A stretch of DNA of 64,000 nt from Bacillota bacterium (GTDB lineage Bacteria; Bacillota; UBA4882; UBA8346): positions 149,915 to 213,914 of the forward strand of contig JAEXFN010000017.1 in assembly GCA_023400055.1 (NCBI GenBank), given 5' to 3'. Every line of letters starts with the position of its first letter. Position 1 is the stretch's first letter. Of this stretch, positions 7,403 to 16,254 are shown in pieces. Under the pieces are notes generated by a model. It had not been told where the DNA came from. It saw only the letters and a list, made by a program, of their open reading frames with translations, and did not search any database. Position numbers and translations under genes: made by a program.

Positions 7403-8911
7403 GTGATCAAAAGTATGGATGATGTTCTGATTCGGATGGAAGGAATCGAAAAGACCTTTCCCGGAGTTCACGCGCTCAGTCAGTGTCAGTTTGAACTTCG
7501 TTCCGGTGAAATTCATGCGCTGGTCGGCGAGAATGGCGCCGGGAAATCGACGCTGATGAAGGTACTTACCGGGGTGTATCGGAAAGACGCCGGCCGCATT
7601 CTCTATCAGGGCAAGGAGGTCGAAATCACCAATCCCAAGGCGGCACAGGAATTAGGGATCAGTATTATTTATCAGGAGTTTAATTTGATGCCCCATTTGA
7701 CGGTGGCCCAAAATATCTTTATCGGCCGCGAACCGCGTCAGGGACTTCATTTTGTCCTGAACGAACAGGAGATAAACCGTCGGACCCAGGAACTGCTCGA
7801 TGGGCTCCATTTGGATTTAGACCCGCGGGTTCGGGTGGCCGAACTCACCGTCGCGAAACAACAGATGGTTGAGATCGCCAAGGCGCTATCCTATCAATCC
7901 AAGGTGTTGGTGATGGACGAACCGACCGCGACCCTGACCGAAAACGAAATCAAGGAACTTTTCCGGATCATTCATCAACTCCGCGATAAAGGCGTGGGCG
8001 TTATCTACATCTCCCACCGGATGGAAGAGTTGAAGCAGATCTCGGACCGGGTCACCGTGATGCGGGATGGCCATTATATCGATACCGTGGTGACGGCCGA
8101 CGTCTCCATTGACCGGATCATCAGCATGATGGTGGGCCGGGAGATCTATGAGACATCCCGGCAAGAAATGGTAGACACCGATTCGGAAGTGGTACTCGAA
8201 GTCAAAAATCTGAACCGGGGTCGACTGGTTCGGGATGTCAGCTTCCAACTGAAAAAGGGCGAGATTCTCGGATTCGCCGGACTGATGGGCGCGGGACGCA
8301 CCGAGGTGGCGCGGGCCATCTTCGGAGCAGACCCAATCGAGTCGGGAGAAATTTATGTGAAGGGCCGCCGGATTGAAATGAAAAGTCCCAAGGATGCGGT
8401 TCGTTCCGGCATTGGCTATCTATCCGAGGATCGAAAAAGGTACGGGCTGGTTTTGGGTATGGAAGTGGAAACGAACATCGTGCTGGCGGCGTTTGAACGC
8501 TTCCTGGGCTTCTTGGGCTGGGTCAACGTGGCGCGGACCCGCAGCCAGGCTCAGAAGATCGTGGAAGAGCTGCAGATCAAGACCCCAAGCCTGCAACAGA
8601 AAGTGAAGAATCTTTCGGGCGGGAACCAGCAAAAGGTGGTCGTCGGCAAGTGGCTGGTGCGGGATTGCGATATTTTAATCTTCGATGAGCCGACCCGAGG
8701 CATCGACGTCGGCGCCAAAAGCGAAATTTATAAGCTGCTAAATTTATTGGCTGAGAACGGCAAGGCCATTATCATGATCTCCTCGGAGCTGCCGGAGATC
8801 CTGCGGATGAGCCATCGTGTCGTGGTGATGTGCGAAGGCCGGATCACCGGCGAGTTGAGCGCAGCCGAGGCTACTCAGGAACGGATCATGCAGTATGCGA
8901 CCAGTCGTTAG
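7403..8911 (+). CDS. Second sugar ABC transporter ATPase with two nucleotide-binding domains (RbsA type)
   Basis: A tandem-domain ATPase of 502 residues. The first domain shows GENGAGKST near residue 43, LTVAKQQM and DEPTATLT. The second shows the typical degenerate GLMGAGRTE, LSGGNQQKVVVGKW and DEPTRGIDVGAKSE. It drives the permease and binding protein that follow, forming a ribose-type importer with a single permease gene. The start is uncertain: GTG 7403 or the ATG four codons later (7415); neither has a strong ribosome binding site. It is a paralogue of the ATPase at 1067-2590, and the two transporters probably have different but related sugars. Confidence 0.92.
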   Translation: MIKSMDDVLIRMEGIEKTFPGVHALSQCQFELRSGEIHALVGENGAGKSTLMKVLTGVYRKDAGRILYQGKEVEITNPKAAQELGISIIYQEFNLMPHLTVAQNIFIGREPRQGLHFVLNEQEINRRTQELLDGLHLDLDPRVRVAELTVAKQQMVEIAKALSYQSKVLVMDEPTATLTENEIKELFRIIHQLRDKGVGVIYISHRMEELKQISDRVTVMRDGHYIDTVVTADVSIDRIISMMVGREIYETSRQEMVDTDSEVVLEVKNLNRGRLVRDVSFQLKKGEILGFAGLMGAGRTEVARAIFGADPIESGEIYVKGRRIEMKSPKDAVRSGIGYLSEDRKRYGLVLGMEVETNIVLAAFERFLGFLGWVNVARTRSQAQKIVEELQIKTPSLQQKVKNLSGGNQQKVVVGKWLVRDCDILIFDEPTRGIDVGAKSEIYKLLNLLAENGKAIIMISSELPEILRMSHRVVVMCEGRITGELSAAEATQERIMQYATSR

Positions 8912-9086
8912 TCCTCATGCAACGACATTAATTCTTTAGCTATGTATGTGTATGGTTTGCGGAAAGACCCAACGCTGTACCGTTTTCTTACAAATCAAGG
9001 ATCTAAATATCGAATGCCGTTGCATACAGAATAGATTTTGCGGCTCAACTAATTTTAACCATAGCGAATCGGGAGGTTTTGAGAAG

Positions 9087-10103
9087 ATGAGGAATACACC
9101 TGATACTGCGAGTACGACCACGAGTACGGTGGAACCGAAGGATAGCACGCGGCAATCCCTGTTCCGCTCCAATGCGACCCAGAAAATATTGGCTTTTGCC
9201 AGCTTGATTGTGATGTTTATCTTTTTCTCGCTGGCGTCGCCCAATTTCGCCAATTTCAGCAATATCGTCGGCATTCTGCTCTCCACCGCCGTCAACGGGG
9301 TGTTGGCCGTGGGGACCACATTTGTGATTATCACCGGCGGGATTGATCTTTCAGTGGGAACGGTGATGACCTTCGGAGCGGTGATGACCGGCGTCTTTAT
9401 CACGTTTTTGAAATTGCCCATCTTTGTCGGCGTGCTCGGCGGTTTGGCGGCCGGGGGCCTGTGCGGCTTCATCAGCGGTTCCTTGACCGCCCGGATGAAG
9501 ATCCCGCCTTTCATCGCGACTTTGGGCATGATGATGGTCACCAAGGGCCTTTCGTTGGTGATTTCCGGTACCAAGCCGATTTACTTCACGGACACGCTTC
9601 CGTTCATGAATATCGCCATGGGCTCGGTTTTTGGGATCCCTAACGCTGTCCTGATCTTCTTCGCGGTCGCCATCATCGCCAATCTGATTTTGAGCAAGAC
9701 CGCGCTCGGACGTTATACGTTCGCGCTGGGCAGCAACGAAGAGGCGGCCCGGCTGTCGGGGATCAATGTCGCCGGCTGGAAGATCGGCATCTACACACTG
9801 GGCGGCATTTTCAGCGGGCTGGCCGGTATCATCATGGCCTCACGCCTGGCCTCAGCCCAGCCCGCGCTCGGCCAGGGTTATGAGATGGAAGCCATCGCCG
9901 CGGCGGTCATCGGCGGTACTTCGCTCAGCGGCGGCGAGGGCACGATTTTAGGGACGGTCATCGGTGCTTTTGTCATGAGCGTTCTGACCAACGGTTTGCG
10001 GATCCTTTCAATCCCCCAAGAATGGCAAACGGTAGTGGTGGGGTTGGTGGTCATCCTGGCCGTCTATATGGACATTATCCGCCGGAAAAAGTCGCAAAAC
10101 TAA
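9087..10103 (+). CDS. Sugar ABC transporter permease (RbsC type)
   Basis: A 338-residue membrane protein with the superfamily motifs VIITGGIDLSVGTVMTFGAV near residue 80 and YEMEAIAAAVIGGTSLSGGEG near residue 270. The start is ATG 9087, preceded by GGGAGG with suitable spacing; the longer reading frame from 8946 has no ribosome binding site and would add an implausible non-hydrophobic leader. The N-terminal 25 residues are rich in Ser/Thr and cytoplasmic. Only one permease gene is present in this second transporter, so it probably acts as a homodimer like RbsC. Confidence 0.92.
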   Translation: MRNTPDTASTTTSTVEPKDSTRQSLFRSNATQKILAFASLIVMFIFFSLASPNFANFSNIVGILLSTAVNGVLAVGTTFVIITGGIDLSVGTVMTFGAVMTGVFITFLKLPIFVGVLGGLAAGGLCGFISGSLTARMKIPPFIATLGMMMVTKGLSLVISGTKPIYFTDTLPFMNIAMGSVFGIPNAVLIFFAVAIIANLILSKTALGRYTFALGSNEEAARLSGINVAGWKIGIYTLGGIFSGLAGIIMASRLASAQPALGQGYEMEAIAAAVIGGTSLSGGEGTILGTVIGAFVMSVLTNGLRILSIPQEWQTVVVGLVVILAVYMDIIRRKKSQN

Positions 10104-10189
10104 CATGGATGAGTAGGAAAAGCAAGTCTGGGAGACGGTATTCCGCCCTGGAAACCGGGGCTGATACAATAAAAAAGGGAGGAATGGAT

Positions 10190-11143
10190 ATGAAGAAGGT
10201 CCGAATCGGTTTTACCCTGGTCTGCCTGTTGTTGGTGGTCTTGCTTTTGAGCAGTCTTTCCCTGGCAGCGAGTAAGCCCTATATCCCGGTAATCTCCAAA
10301 GGATTCCAGCATCAGTTCTGGCAAGCGGTTAAGCTGGGCGCTGAGAAAGCGGCCAAAGAATTTGACGTCGATATCACCTTCGAAGGACCGGAGACCGAAG
10401 CAATGGTCGATAAGCAGATCGACATGTTGCAGACCGCGCTGAGCAAGAATCCCAAAGCCATCTGCTTGGCCGCCTTGGACAGCAAAGCGGTGATTCCGCT
10501 TTTGATGCAAGCGAAAGCCGCCAATATCCCGGTGGTCGGTTTTGACTCCGGCGTGGACAGCGATATTCCGGTGGCGACCGCCGCCACGGACAACGTAGCC
10601 GCTGCCGCCTTGGCCGCCGACAAAATGGCGCAACTCATCGGTGGTAAGGGTGAGATCGCGGTCATCGTCCATGACCAAACCAGCCGGACCGGAATTGACC
10701 GCCGCGATGGTTTCGTAAACCGCATCAAATCCAAATACCGCAATATCAAGATCGTGGATATCCAATACGGCGCCGGCGATCATCTCAAATCGACCGACCT
10801 CGCCAAGGCGATCATTCAGGCCCATCCCAATCTGAAGGGCTTCTTCGGCGCCAATGAAGGTTCCGCCATCGGCGTCCTCAATGCCGTGATTGAAATGAAA
10901 AAGACCGGCAAGATCGTGGTCGTCGGTTATGACTCCGGCAAGCAGCAGGTTGACGCGGTTCGTTCCGGCAAGATGGCCGGCGCGATCACCCAGAACCCGA
11001 TCGGCATCGGTTATGAAGCGGTGAAGGCCGCAGTCATGGCCATCAAAGGCGAGAAAGTGAAAAAAGTGATCGATACCGGATTCTTCTGGTATGACAAGAC
11101 CAACGTTGATTCAGCCCAAATCAAACCGTTGCTGTATGATTAA
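10190..11143 (+). CDS. Sugar-binding protein of ABC transporter (RbsB type)
   Basis: A 317-residue extracellular binding protein. Signal peptide at residues 1-26 (MKKVRIGF followed by a leucine/valine-rich core, cut near SLAAS). The mature part begins KPYIPVISKGFQHQFWQAV, continues with VVGFDSGVDSDIPVATAATDN and ends with an RbsB-like VVGYDSGKQQVDAVRSGKMAGAITQNPIGIGYEAV. ATG 10190 is chosen over ATG 10184 because GGGAGG at 10177-10182 is seven bases away from the former and too close to the latter. It follows the permease by about 85 bases. A ribose- or allose-like ligand is plausible but not demonstrable. Confidence 0.9.
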   Translation: MKKVRIGFTLVCLLLVVLLLSSLSLAASKPYIPVISKGFQHQFWQAVKLGAEKAAKEFDVDITFEGPETEAMVDKQIDMLQTALSKNPKAICLAALDSKAVIPLLMQAKAANIPVVGFDSGVDSDIPVATAATDNVAAAALAADKMAQLIGGKGEIAVIVHDQTSRTGIDRRDGFVNRIKSKYRNIKIVDIQYGAGDHLKSTDLAKAIIQAHPNLKGFFGANEGSAIGVLNAVIEMKKTGKIVVVGYDSGKQQVDAVRSGKMAGAITQNPIGIGYEAVKAAVMAIKGEKVKKVIDTGFFWYDKTNVDSAQIKPLLYD

Positions 11144-11264
11144 TTCATAATCGTAGGCTTCGGGTTGGCAACGCCTGATGATGAAACTTGAACGAAATTT
11201 CCAAATGAGTCAACCATAAGTGAGTCAGTTCGTTTTCGAACTCAATAAACACGTTTAGGTCCAT

Positions 11265-11430
11265 AAATAACTCCGGCAGTCATTGCCGGAGTTATTTTAA
11301 TAACCAAATGAACTCTGGCAACTACCGTCGGAGTTCGTTTGCCTGCAAAATGATCTTCGGCAGTTATCGCCAGAGATCATTTTGCAACCGAACAAACTAT
11401 GGCGCGAACTGCTGGAGTCCATTTAGTGAT
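11265..11430. repeat. Four ~42-bp imperfect-palindrome units (family D)
   Basis: Each unit is a hairpin such as ATAACTCCGGCA...TGCCGGAGTTAT. Units start at about 11265, 11306, 11348 and 11390 (spacing 41, 42 and 42 bases, twice the 21-bp period found elsewhere). The arms have compensating changes: ACTCCGGC, GAACTCTGGC and GATCTTCGGC each remain largely paired. The array separates the end of the sugar operon (+) from the end of the ABC exporter operon (-), so it may act as a bidirectional terminator for both. Confidence 0.8.
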
Positions 11431-11456
11431 AAAACATGCAATTTCCGTTGGGCGAA

Positions 11457-13121
11457 TTAATCGTGATGATCGGCCGCAGCGTCGAGCTTGCCCATGTAGA
11501 AATAACTGATCTGCCGTTCAAAGCCGCCGTCGAAGCGCGGCCAGATATAGGCGGTGGCGTCAGGGTCGATCAGAACCGGTGGCCCGGTCAGGATGCGCAC
11601 ATCCGCTTTTTCCTCCAATAGTCCCAACTTGCCCCGGCGCGGATTGAAAAAGAAGATCTTCACGCTCTGGTCGAATGCTTGCCCGAAGAAGAGCATGTCA
11701 TCGGCGGCATCGAGCACCGGCGTCGGATGGACGACGCTGAAGATGGAAGGCTGTTCCTGCTCGGGGAATTGGTACTCCTTGAGCGCGAAATTATTCAGAT
11801 TCAAGCTGTAAAACTCGGTTTTGCTGCCAAAGAGATAAACAGTGTTGCGGGCCGAATCCCAGACCAGATCGGCGATGGGCATATTCTTAACCGGAACCGG
11901 CGTCAGCTTGCGGGTGGCCAGGTCGAAGATGACCAGTTGACTGGGCTGATTGCTCCTGGGCTTGGGCGGCCGGTTCCAGGCGGTTTGCGGCGCGGCGACT
12001 TCTCGGGCCAGGAGGATGCGGCGGCCGTCGCCCGACCAGGCGGCCGATTGGCCGGGAGTCAGGACGGTCACGCTCTTGCGGGTCAGATCGAACAGTTTCA
12101 GCCAGCCGCTCTCAACAAAAACGAAGCGGCGGCCGTCCGGCGCGAAGCGCGGTTTCCGGATGTCCGGGCCGGCGTGGATCAACCGCGGTCTGGAACCGGG
12201 CTGGGCCAGATAGAGCTGGCTGAATTTGGTTTTGGGATCGGCCACCCGGTCGAGCAGGATGCCGCTTTTGTCATGCCAGTCTCCGGATTGGACCGCTTCC
12301 AGCGGCCAGAGCGCCGGCGCCAGGAAAAACTCGGCGCCGGCGATGAGCAGGTATAACAGCGCCCAAGCGCCGCCCACCCAATAAAAAGGCTTGAACTCCC
12401 ACCACTTGACCCGGCTCCGTAAGTACCAGAGCGTCCCGGCCAAGGGAACCGCCAGGCCCATGATCATCAAGATGAAGGGGAGAGCGGCGGTCAGCAGGAA
12501 CATCAGCCGCGGCGGCACGTCCGGCCAGTAAAAGTTGGCACTGATCAGGTTTAAAACTTTGCTCCAATAATGATAGCTCAGCCAGGAGATGGAGCCGGCC
12601 GTCAGCGAGATCACGAATAATCGTTCCAGTCCTTTGGCGACGACCCCGGCCAAGAAGCTCATCGCGTGAATGATCAGGATGAACAGCAACAGCCACTCAT
12701 AACCCATCCCCCGCGGCAACGAGAGCGCGGCCAACGGAAGGTGGAAAGAAAACGAAGCGCTGAAAACCCAAAAAAGCAGGACGCCGAGGCTGATCAAGTA
12801 TTTGACGCCGACGATGGCATACGGCGACAAGGGACGCGAAAGCAAAAAATCGAGCGTGCGGCGGTCGGCCTCGCTGCTGAAACCGTTCAAACCGTAGCTC
12901 AGCGCCAGCAAACCGACTGTTCCCAACAGGCTCCAGGCACCCTCGGCTGTCAGCTCCCAGGGGAAACGCCTTGCACAGAGGGCATAGATCACCCCGCTGC
13001 CCCAAAACGGCAGCGGGAGAAGAAAGAGCAACCAGCCCCGGTATAGTTCCGACCGGACTAAGACTGTCAATTGCTGGATGAGTGTCTGGAAATTTCGAAA
13101 TGGCCCGAGATTGGGAAACAT
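11457..13121 (-). CDS. ABC-2-type membrane protein fused to TolB/WD40-like propeller domain (second copy)
   Basis: I do not recognise this exact protein. The N-terminal half (residues about 25-275) has six or more hydrophobic segments and the ABC-2 permease hallmark EADRRTLDFLLSRPLSPYAIVGVKYL near residue 85. After a last membrane segment (LLYLLIAGAEFFLAPAL) the C-terminal half, about 280 residues, shows repeats of the PD40/TolB type: PRFAPDGRRFVFVES, AAWSGDGRRILLARE and DLVWDSARNTVYLFG. It is the last gene of a minus-strand operon, 6 bases after the preceding stop. The logical role is an exporter subunit with an extracytoplasmic sensing or binding domain, which is inference. Confidence 0.8.
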   Translation of the reverse strand: MFPNLGPFRNFQTLIQQLTVLVRSELYRGWLLFLLPLPFWGSGVIYALCARRFPWELTAEGAWSLLGTVGLLALSYGLNGFSSEADRRTLDFLLSRPLSPYAIVGVKYLISLGVLLFWVFSASFSFHLPLAALSLPRGMGYEWLLLFILIIHAMSFLAGVVAKGLERLFVISLTAGSISWLSYHYWSKVLNLISANFYWPDVPPRLMFLLTAALPFILMIMGLAVPLAGTLWYLRSRVKWWEFKPFYWVGGAWALLYLLIAGAEFFLAPALWPLEAVQSGDWHDKSGILLDRVADPKTKFSQLYLAQPGSRPRLIHAGPDIRKPRFAPDGRRFVFVESGWLKLFDLTRKSVTVLTPGQSAAWSGDGRRILLAREVAAPQTAWNRPPKPRSNQPSQLVIFDLATRKLTPVPVKNMPIADLVWDSARNTVYLFGSKTEFYSLNLNNFALKEYQFPEQEQPSIFSVVHPTPVLDAADDMLFFGQAFDQSVKIFFFNPRRGKLGLLEEKADVRILTGPPVLIDPDATAYIWPRFDGGFERQISYFYMGKLDAAADHHD

Positions 13122-13127
13122 CCTTGT

Positions 13128-14762
13128 CTACCTCGCTTTCGAAAGCTCAGGGACGGCGAAATAGGTCACGCCGCCGGAACGGGCCAACGCGCCGCGGCCG
13201 TCCGGCGCCAGCAGCAGATCCCGATAGTTGACGTTCTTCAAGATTCGGCGCAGCCGAACGGTTTGTCCCGCCACGTCCAGATCATAAAGAAACAGCATAT
13301 ACCGGCCGCGCGACGGGTAGGTGACGATGGACGCCTGGAAACGGTGGCTGCCCGAAGGCGGGGAGACGATCCGGCCATAAACCAGCGGCGGCACATTTTT
13401 CGGGTTGACGTTCGAGTTCAACAGGTTGAACAGCTGCACCTGTTTGGTCGCGGTATCGATGGAGACCAGCTTCCATTGGGGATCGAGCACAATGAGCTTA
13501 TGCAGGGCCGCATCCCAGGCGTGGGCGATTCCGTTGGAGCGCAACACGCCTTCGGCAACGGTTTGTCGGGTGGCCGGATTGAGCCGGTTTAATTGAAGGG
13601 TTTGACCGATGCCACCGTTCCCGGCCGGTTTTTGCGCCAGCTCCTTGGCGGTCAAAAGGGTTTGCGAGTCATTGGACCAGCAGAGCCAATTCACTCCGGC
13701 AAGGGTATAAAGCTCGCGATAACGGCCCCGCTGCAGCATAGCGATTTTGAAGCGGTTGCCCTCCTTAAAGGCAAAGCGTTTCCCATCCGGCGACCAGCTT
13801 AGATCGGAAAGCGCGGTTTCGTTGGAAGGCGCGGTATAAATCGGGCGCGGTTTTTGACCATACCGGGCGATACCCAGTTGGCCTGCGGTACTGTTGAACA
13901 GATACAGCCGGCCATGAGGCTGCCAGGCGCCTTCCACCGGCACAAACCATTTTTCGTTTCCGGAAATGGTGGCGGCCAACGAATCGAACGGCCGGATCGC
14001 CGGAGGATGCATCCAGAGGATCGCCAGAGCCAGTACCGGGATGATTGCCACGAAGATCGCCGATTTCATCAACCGGCTGTCCCCGGTCAGCGGCAAATTG
14101 CGCAATGACTGGCTACCGATCCGCAGGAGGCAAAAGATTAGCAGGCCGAGCAGGATGGCAGTCGTCAATAACAGCAAACCAGCAAAGACCGGATCGGAAA
14201 GATTGCCGTATATTTGATAGTAGATGAAAGTCAAAAACTGTAGCCAGTTGTAAAAGAACCAAGCCACCGCGGCCAAACCGGCCAAGACCGCCGCCACCAG
14301 TTTGAGAGGGCCTTTGATCAGAATCCCCACCACAAAACTGGCACTGAACAAGATGGTTACCAATAATAGATACATTAAGTAATAGAAGGTCTGAAAACTG
14401 GCCGGATCGGGCCAGTGGATTTCGGCGGGGACCAGAACTGCGGGCCACAACGACGCAAAGATCAATAAAACCACCAGGCCGCACCAGTATTTGGCGGCCA
14501 TGATCGCGGCGACCGATAAAGGACGGGTCAGCAAGAAATCCCGGGTTTGGCCGTTTTCCTCCAGATCAAACGCCTGCAATCCGTAAGCGAAGGCCAGGGC
14601 CACCGGGATCACTGTGCTCAGGATAGCCAGCCAGTCATGAGGAATAGCCAAGGCGTGCCGGGTTTGCATCACAAGCAGCAGCGCCAGGCAAAACAGCGGT
14701 AGAATGTAAATGACGGCGTTTTGCTTGAATTCCTTGCGCAAGAGGAGCGGAAGTGGGTTCAC
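13128..14762 (-). CDS. ABC-2-type membrane protein fused to TolB/WD40-like propeller domain (first copy)
   Basis: It has the same two-part architecture as its downstream neighbour. The N-terminal ABC-2 membrane half carries ENGQTRDFLLTRPLSVAAIMAAKYW near residue 70 and multiple hydrophobic segments up to about residue 245. A propeller-like half follows with LSDLSWSPDGKRFAFKEGN, NWLCWSNDSQTLLTAKE and a terminal LLLAPDGRGALARSGG. I place the start at GTG 14762, which overlaps the ATPase stop by 4 bases and follows GGAGGGAGG; this gives 544 residues. The two fusion proteins share layout but little identity, so they probably form a heterodimeric exporter with the ATPase. Confidence 0.82.
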   Translation of the reverse strand: MNPLPLLLRKEFKQNAVIYILPLFCLALLLVMQTRHALAIPHDWLAILSTVIPVALAFAYGLQAFDLEENGQTRDFLLTRPLSVAAIMAAKYWCGLVVLLIFASLWPAVLVPAEIHWPDPASFQTFYYLMYLLLVTILFSASFVVGILIKGPLKLVAAVLAGLAAVAWFFYNWLQFLTFIYYQIYGNLSDPVFAGLLLLTTAILLGLLIFCLLRIGSQSLRNLPLTGDSRLMKSAIFVAIIPVLALAILWMHPPAIRPFDSLAATISGNEKWFVPVEGAWQPHGRLYLFNSTAGQLGIARYGQKPRPIYTAPSNETALSDLSWSPDGKRFAFKEGNRFKIAMLQRGRYRELYTLAGVNWLCWSNDSQTLLTAKELAQKPAGNGGIGQTLQLNRLNPATRQTVAEGVLRSNGIAHAWDAALHKLIVLDPQWKLVSIDTATKQVQLFNLLNSNVNPKNVPPLVYGRIVSPPSGSHRFQASIVTYPSRGRYMLFLYDLDVAGQTVRLRRILKNVNYRDLLLAPDGRGALARSGGVTYFAVPELSKAR

Positions 14763-15643
14763 GTTTCCTCCCTCCCCGCGCAAAAGAAGAGGAAGGCTTC
14801 TTCCAAGGTCGCCGGTTCCACCGTTATGTCCGCCGGTTCCGAACCAGCGGCGACTTCGGCCATGCTCGCCGCGGCAACCAGCAAAGTCTGTTGCGCCGGT
14901 TCATCCGAGAGGAGGACGCTATTGGCCAATCCATGAACCCGGGAATCGGCCGCGGAATGATTGAGCCGCAGTTTAACAACTTGGGCACAGACCGCCGCGA
15001 CGCTGCCGAAAGCCTGAATCCGCCCGTCATAGACGATGGCGATTTCTTTGGCGACCGCCATCGCGTCGGCCAGATTATGAGTAGAAAAGAAGATGGTCCG
15101 GCCTTCGAGCCGGATCTCTTTCATGATGACCTGCAAGAATTCGTGCTGAGCAAAAGGATCCAAGCCGCTCATCGGCTCGTCCAGGATCAACAGTTCCGGC
15201 TTGGGAGCGATGGCGAGCAATAAAGCCAGCTTGACTTGTTGTCCTTTGGAAAGGGTGGCGATTTTTGTTTTGGGATGTATCTTGAAACGTTGCAGATATT
15301 TGGCGATCAATTCCTGATCCCAGACTGGATAAAGCGAGCGGCAGAAATCGATGATCCCCTGAACCGTCATCCAGCCATATAAGCCTTGTTCCTCGGAGAC
15401 ATAGCCGATGCGCTGACGCAGCTGGGCGCCGAACTGATACGGTTCCTTGCCCAACACCTGGATCTCGCCGCGGGACTTCGGGACGAGTCCCAGCAACGTC
15501 CGGATCAAGGTCGTCTTGCCGGCGCCGTTGGTCCCTAAAAGCGCCACGATCGAACCGGCGCCGATGTCCAGGTCGATCCCTTTTAAGGCTTTTTTCCGGC
15601 CATAACATTTCTCCAAGCCACTGCAATGAATCACCCAATTCAT
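14759..15643 (-). CDS. ABC transporter ATPase (BcrA/NatA-like exporter type)
   Basis: A single-domain ATPase of 294 residues. Walker A LLGTNGAGKTT lies near residue 35, the Q-loop YVSEEQGLYGWM near 83, an altered signature LSKGQQVKLALLLAIA near 132, Walker B LLILDEPMSGLDPF, and the switch histidine FFSTHN. The C-terminal ~80 residues follow the pattern of exporter ATPases (VEPATLEEAFLFF). The ATG at 15643 has a strong AAAGGAGG upstream. The signature reads LSKGQ rather than LSGGQ, a common variant in this branch. First gene of the minus-strand operon with the two fused permeases; substrate unknown. Confidence 0.9.
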   Translation of the reverse strand: MNWVIHCSGLEKCYGRKKALKGIDLDIGAGSIVALLGTNGAGKTTLIRTLLGLVPKSRGEIQVLGKEPYQFGAQLRQRIGYVSEEQGLYGWMTVQGIIDFCRSLYPVWDQELIAKYLQRFKIHPKTKIATLSKGQQVKLALLLAIAPKPELLILDEPMSGLDPFAQHEFLQVIMKEIRLEGRTIFFSTHNLADAMAVAKEIAIVYDGRIQAFGSVAAVCAQVVKLRLNHSAADSRVHGLANSVLLSDEPAQQTLLVAAASMAEVAAGSEPADITVEPATLEEAFLFFCAGREET

Positions 15644-15712
15644 TGAGTTTCCTCCTTTAACCCAAAGCAAATGCCAGGCGAATCGCGGACTCACGGACAC
15701 ATTTCTGAGCAT

Positions 15713-16254
15713 GAAATAGTTTCTATAATTTATTGTAATCGAATACGGACAGAAAGCAAATTAATTCTTCTCAAAGTATTTTGACAAACCCTGTCCGAAG
15801 GTTGGAATATTAACAAAAGATTTTATTACATACTTCAAACAGCCAGCGGCAAATTAATAAGCATAATCCCCGTTGCATAAAGTCGACGGCGGTCGGGTAT
15901 AACCAAAGCTTAATATTCTATAATAATCTTTAAATTGTATATTATTTTAGTAGAAATTGAAATCCGACAGTATTTTGAGAATTATCATCAGATTGATTGC
16001 ATATTCCATAATGGAATCCATTTCGAAAGGCATGGCACATCGGCCATGTTTGAGTGCTGGCGGCATATTTTTAAGGATAAGAGCCAATTGAAAGATTAAT
16101 CTTACATTTATAAACGAAAAAACTGGCCGAGTCAAGGAAACCTATGTCAGCATTAACGAATTGGTTTGTAAAGTTTACTTAAAATTGTAAAATAGAATCT
16201 TGAAAAAATTGCAGAATAATGTTAAGCTAAATCCATATATAACAGGAACATAAC
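15713..16254. other. Intergenic region between divergent operons
   Basis: About 600 AT-rich bases lie between the minus-strand ABC operon and the glutamine synthetase gene, so promoters for both should be here. I see TTGACA near 15780 without a convincing partner at 17 bases, and TTGAAA near 16200 followed by AT-rich sequence. No gene, repeat array or riboswitch was recognised. Confidence 0.5.

Noticed and set aside
11679..12356. Plus-strand ORF opposite the ABC-2/propeller gene
   Set aside because: Antisense shadow of a continuous gene with clear membrane and propeller motifs on the minus strand.
15947..16135. Small minus-strand ORF in the region upstream of glnN
   Set aside because: 62 residues without ribosome binding site, in AT-rich DNA where such frames arise by chance.
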